Assembly: GCA_026686845.1 (NCBI GenBank)
Contig: JAIVEN010000020.1
Location: 8,211,501-8,275,500, forward strand
DNA from: Adenanthera pavonina
Lineage: Eukaryota; Streptophyta; Magnoliopsida; Fabales; Fabaceae
DNA length: 64,000 bases
Reading direction: 5' to 3'
How positions within the stretch are numbered: position 1 is the first letter of the stretch; every line of letters begins with the position of its first letter. This document shows, piece by piece, positions 59,621 to 64,000 of the stretch. Position numbers and translations under genes: made by a program. The notes beneath the pieces are model-generated. The model saw nothing but the letters and a program-made list of their open reading frames with translations. It was not told the DNA's origin and did not search any database.

Positions 59621-60056
59621 AGATCTCTCTGATAGACGAACTTTGCCCTTTGAAAATTCAAATTTCGAATTAGATGAACTACTGTGCCTTATAAACCAAT
59701 TACGGACAGACGAATTTTGGGGTTCCAAAATTTGAATTTTGAAGGCACTGTAGCAACTTGAAAATACTATTCACACTTAACAGAACGTCTTCAAACATGA
59801 AAATTCGTATGTCACAGTACAGAAACATTTTCCAAAGATCAAAATTTGACTTTGCTTCATGACAGACGAACTTCGGATATTCAACGTTAAAGTCTTTGGT
59901 TTATGCAAAATTCATCTGTTGACCAACTAAAATTCAAACTTCAGAATGTCAGAAGCATTAAATGCGGTTGGTGAACGGATAGTTTTTCAGAGTAACCATT
60001 GGATAACTTCTTCAACGGATAGATTTTGTCTCTAACGTATAGTTGAGACCTAAATC

Positions 60057-60064
60057 TATAAATA
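60057..60064 (+). promoter_or_regulatory. TATA box of the copia P 3' LTR
   Basis: TATAAATA in AATCTATAAATATAAC, just after the U3 motif array and the AACGGATAG repeats. Confidence 0.6.
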
Positions 60065-60609
60065 TAACATCATTTAAAATTGTGGGTAATGATTTTAACT
60101 TTGTATATACTGAAACTCTGCCAAATCATCTACTCAAAGTCTCTTACTCTCACACTTCAATATTTGTACTCCAACCTTCATATTCACTCTGTTTAAGAGA
60201 GTTTATTCATTGTAAACAATCTTATCTTCATTTGGAAGAAAGATTTTCTTGTGAGGGGATATCACAAGGGATTGGGGAATCACTTAGTAAGAGTGCATAG
60301 AGTGAAAGAGTGAGCTCTAGAAACAGAGCATCAACTTTGTACTAAGGCATTTGCAAGAAGCACACTGAATTCTTGCAGAATAGTGGAAAATCTCAAGTAG
60401 TGACTTGAGGACTAGACGTAAGTCAATTGGAGAGACCGAACCAGGATAAATATCTGAGTCTTCTCTTCCCTACTGCCACTTTTACAATTTACTCATTTAT
60501 ACTCTATTTCACCATCATACTTTGCTTTCTTCACTTTCTTGACATCTTGCAAAAAAATTTTCAATCTTTCCAATTCACCCCCCATCTTGAGAAGCCAGCT
60601 TATCTAACA

Positions 60610-62280
60610 TAAGGTTGTATCTACTTTTCCTCTGTTGAACCCCTTTTCTGTTAGAAAAATTACTTAATCTTTCATACCATGCTCTAGGGGCTTGCTTTAA
60701 ACTGTAGAGGGCTTTCTTCAGTTTATAAACATGGTTTGGTTTTGTAGAGTCCTCAAAGGCTGGAGGTTGGTCTACATAGATTTCTTCCATGATATATCCA
60801 TTTAGAAAAGCACTCTTCACATCCATTTGATACAACAAAATATTTTTCATGCATGCATATGCTAACAGAATTCTAATAGCTTCTAATCTAGCCACCGGAG
60901 CAAAGGTTTCTTCAAAATCAATAACTTCTTCTTGATTATACCCTTTTGCAACCAGTCTAGCTTTATTTCTGATTATTGATCCTAATTCATCAAGTTTATT
61001 TCTAAAAACCCATTAAATGCTAATGACAGGATGATTTTTGGGTCTGGGCACTAAATCCCAAACTTGATTTCTTTCAAATTGATTCAACTCATCTTGCATA
61101 ACTAAAATCCAGTATTCATTAGTTAAGGCTTTTTCAGTACATTTAGGTTCAATTTGAGAAATAAAAGCATAGTTTATCATTTGATCCCTTAACTATTTTC
61201 TGGTTTTAACTTTCTCTTGAACATCCCCTACCACTTGATCAATAGGATGATTCATTTGATATCTCCAAGCTTTAGGGAGTTCTTGAGATATGTCTTCATT
61301 ATATTCATCCTCAAGGTCTTTCTCCTGAATATCTTCCTCCATGTTAATAGATTCAGAGATTTTTGGAGGTTCAATTTTACCTTCATTAGAAAGATCTAAA
61401 TTCTTAAAGTTTGAAATAAGATCATCCTCATCAGTGACATGTTTGGAAATAGTTTCATTTTCAATGAATACTACATGCACAGATTCTTCTACCAATTTAG
61501 ACCTTTTATTAAAAACTTTATATGCCTTACTTCCACTAGAATAACCCAGAAATATACCTTCATCAGATTTGGTATCAAACTTACCTAGATTCTCCTTTCC
61601 ACTGTTGTGGATAAAGCACTTGCAGCCGAACACTTGGAGATGTGAGAGATTTGGCTTTCTTTCTTTGTACAGCTCATAAGAAGTCTTCCCAAGGATTGGT
61701 CTGATGTAGACTCTATTTATGATGTAGCTTGCTGTGTTTACTGCATCAGCCCAGAATATTTGAGAGAGTTCCTTTTCATTCAGTATAGCTCTAGCCATCT
61801 CTCCAATTATTCTGTTCTTCCTTTCTACTACTCCATTTTGTTGAGGTGTTCTTAGAGCTGAGAAGTTGTGATCAATTTCATGCTCATCACAGTACTCTAG
61901 GAAGTATGAGTTCTCAAACTCTCCTCCATGATTTGATCCTATGAACTTTGAGGATTACTTTGTGATCACTTTTTCTGATGACCAGGTAGAACTTCGAGTC
62001 AAACAATATACAGTTTCCTTTGTCACATGTCTGACTCACACTTAGCAGATTGTGGTTGAGTCCAATTACAAACAGCACCTCTTCAATGGATGTTTCAGGA
62101 TTCTTCCCCACAATGCCAATGTCAACTATTTTGCCATATTGATCACCTCCAAATGTCACCTTTCCACCTTTCTTGTCTCTAAGGGTGATGAACTTCTCTT
62201 TATCACCAGTTATATGGCTTGAGCAGGCACTGTCCATATACCATTTGTTGCTCTTTCTAGCTTTTAAGACAAACCTGCAA
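60610..62280 (-). pseudogene. pol: Copia element M: protease, integrase and partial RT
   Basis: On the minus strand the aspartic protease (WYMDSACSSHITGD, LLSVSQTCDKGN) is followed by a large deletion near 61945-61965. This removes the GAG-pre-integrase domain and the first part of the integrase core, and shifts the frame by one. What remains of integrase is NHGGEFEN (Asn where the catalytic Asp should be), TPQQNGVVERKNR and the C-terminal VFGCKCFIHNSGKENLGKFD with FLGYSSGSKAYKVFN. RT follows (ARLEAIRILLAYACMKNILL, YQMDVKSAFLNG) and is cut at 60610 by element P, before the YVDD loop. Stops occur at about 61193 and 61012. Confidence 0.9.
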
Positions 62281-62288
62281 GATAAAGT

Positions 62289-64000
62289 TCATACTTTCCT
62301 TTTAAGTACCCAAATTTGCTTAGGTCCTTTTTTGTCAGTAGTCTTTTCTCTAGATACAGATGTACCTTTGGGAATCCATTTAACCTTCTTGTCAAGTCCA
62401 TTTTTCTTTAAAGCACATGAACTGGAAATATGTCCCTTCTTGTTACAGAAGTGACAGGTGGTAAAGGGATTGTTGGATTGAGAAACAGGAAGAAAACAAT
62501 GCAGATAATATTTTTGTTTTGCATGCCTTGGTTGATTATATGATTCAATGTGATGTGACATATGATCTTTCTTAATATTGCCACTAGCATGCACAAAATG
62601 TCTCATGTACACATTCTGATTTTTCTTCCTAATCTTTTCTTTTACAGCACAAGGATCATAGCCAAGTCCAGCCATTTCCTGTGATATTCTTTGGCTTCCC
62701 ATTAAAGCAAACAACATATCTTTACCTTTAGTAAGCCTAGACATGATTTTCACTAGATATTCATTGATTTGCTTTAGTTCAATGCATGATTTATAGCAAG
62801 CAGATTCAACAATAGGTAGAGAAGCAATTTCAGAGATGTTGCATTGTGATTCTAGTTTGTTAATCTTTTTCTTAGCTTGCTTCAATTCTTTAGCAACCTT
62901 AACAAACTCATCATGCAACTCATGAAATGCATCCAGTAATTCAAAATAGGAAGGTTCAGATTCATATACCTCATTTTCTTGATCACTGCTGCATGGGATT
63001 TCACCTTCTTCAGAGGCAAGTGCCATTAGACAGATGTTGGCAATTTCATCTTCATCATCTTCTTCTTCATCTGAGCTGTTGCCCTATATTGATAAGATGT
63101 AAGCTCTTTTCTTCTTGCCTTTATCTGTAGCTTTCTTTTCTTTCTCTTGCTTCTTAAGGAATTGTGGACAATCCCATTTGATATGTCCCTGCTTTTTGCA
63201 CTCATAGCAAGTGACAGGTTCTTTTGCTTCTCTCTTGCTATCTCCAGCTGCTCCTTTCTTGAAGATTTTCTTGTTTCTCTTCTTGCTATAGAATCTTCCA
63301 AATTTTCCGACCATCATGACTAGGGTTTCTTCATCTAGCTCATCTCCATCGTCAAATTCTTCTTCTTTCTCCTCAGCAGCTTTCAGAGCAAGACCTTTCT
63401 TCTTTCTGTCTTGTCATGCTTCCTTGAGAGCCTTCATTTTTCCTTCATACTCCTCAAGGCTACCAAAAAGAGCAGTGACAGAGGCCATTGATTCTCCTCT
63501 AGCTTCCTCAATTGCTGTTACTTTGGGTTGTCATTCCAGAGGGAGAGCTCTGAGTATCTTTCTGACCTTTTCTGTTTGAGTGTACTCCTTTCACAGACTC
63601 TTTAGTTGATTCACAATGAGGGTGAATCTCTTCTGTAGCTCTTTTACATTCTCTCCTTCAGCCATTCGAAAGCTTTCGTATTCACCTATGCATGTATTTA
63701 GTTTGTTTTCCCTGACTCTAGTTGTTCCTTCATGAGCAATTTGCAAGGTGTCCCACATTTCCTTGGCAGTGGAGTATTGTGAGACCCTGTAAAATTCGTC
63801 TTGATTCAAAGCACTAACCAAGTAGTGTTTTGCCTTGAAGTTAAGCAAGACTCTTCTTCTATTTTCCTTATTCCATTCATCTTTTGGCTTCTCTCTGTAC
63901 TTCCCATCATTCTCCAAAGCCATTGGGAATAAATCTCCCTTCTGAATGACTGACCAAATGTCCAGATCAATTGACTTGAGATAGATTTTCATCCTCATCT
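62289..64000 (-). pseudogene. gag: Copia element M: gag, continuing past the window
   Basis: One minus-strand frame runs from the window edge to 62289, in the same frame as the protease and separated from it by a TGA. Order: UBN2-type capsid (LDIWSVIQKGD, RRVLLNFKAKHYLVSALNQD, MWDTLQIAHEGT), Lys-rich linker, first CCHC knuckle CYECKKQGHIKWDC (intact), acidic patch (SSDEEEDDEDE), a long helical part (KVAKELKQAKKKINKLESQC), then a second CCHC, CHFCNKKGHISSSC, before a basic end. In-frame stops: near 63590 (after LKSL), and at three sites where Trp is likely (LE*QPK, EA*QDR, SI*GNS). Its start and 5' LTR lie beyond 64000. Two zinc knuckles are unusual for copia gag. Confidence 0.85.

Larger units (their letters stand above)
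56599..60609 (+). repeat. 3' LTR of copia element P, split by a solo LTR
   Basis: It starts TGTTGAATCAAG and ends AGCTTATCTAACA. Without the insertion at 57271-59620 it is about 1.66 kb, like the 1588-bp LTR at 8613. The U3 (56820-59960, interrupted) has about ten ACAGACGAA/AAATTCGAATTT hairpin units. Then come AACGG motifs (59980-60020), TATA (60057-60064) and an R-U5 with the CACAAGGGATTGGGGAA motif. Beyond 60609 lies the antisense RT of element M, so P inserted there. Confidence 0.85.

Overview
The window is plant nuclear DNA, most likely from a eudicot. It is AT-rich and carries spliced gene remnants, plant-type Ty1/copia and Ty3/gypsy retrotransposons, a PIF/Harbinger transposon, an RTE-type LINE tail and CACTA-like ends. 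I found no intact host gene, no rRNA or tRNA gene and no CRISPR array. Nearly everything is mobile DNA in several layers of nesting, and the species cannot be named from the sequence.

Left part (1-17765). A 473-bp direct repeat (185-657 and 2020-2492) brackets an insertion made of three back-to-back ~220-bp LTR-like units with a perfect 5-bp target-site duplication (TSD). A CACTA end follows (to 3732). Then comes one large insertion flanked by GAAAT (3936-17760). This is a ~2.5-kb gypsy-type LTR (family D, minus strand) split by a second gypsy element (family E: LTRs 5477-6832 and 15244-16798), itself invaded by a copia element (gag and LTR, 7399-10200, minus). The LTR-plus-flank block occurs twice, so a local duplication has happened.

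Middle part (17766-49333). A gene-poor segment (17761-21844) has a diverged paralogue at 47395-49333, including a promoter-like block with G-boxes. Between them lie CACTA-like ends, a solo family-D LTR (25264-28637), one exon of a homocysteine S-methyltransferase, four exons of a monoacylglycerol-lipase-like gene, and a 6.3-kb PIF/Harbinger element (32100-38425) with a Myb-like ORF1 and a DDE transposase, both broken by stops. The gene exons may be cargo of one CACTA-type element with ends near 23584 and 38555. A further solo family-D LTR (39188-41751) and a truncated gypsy gag-protease with its LTR (43436-45786) follow.

Right part (49334-64000). Two copia elements in opposite orientation, both resembling the Sirevirus lineage, lie inside a family-D LTR (from 49334). 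The plus-strand element keeps reverse transcriptase, RNase H, a ~1-kb spacer, a third ORF of about 730 codons in the env-like position, and its 3' LTR (split by another family-D solo LTR, 57271-59620). The minus-strand element keeps gag, protease, a deleted integrase and half an RT, and runs off the right edge. All coding regions are pseudogenes.

The most unusual features are a hairpin-rich short motif family shared by the copia LTR and the spacer upstream of the third ORF (possible internal promoter), the triple tandem LTR insertion, and the CACTA-bounded gene fragments.
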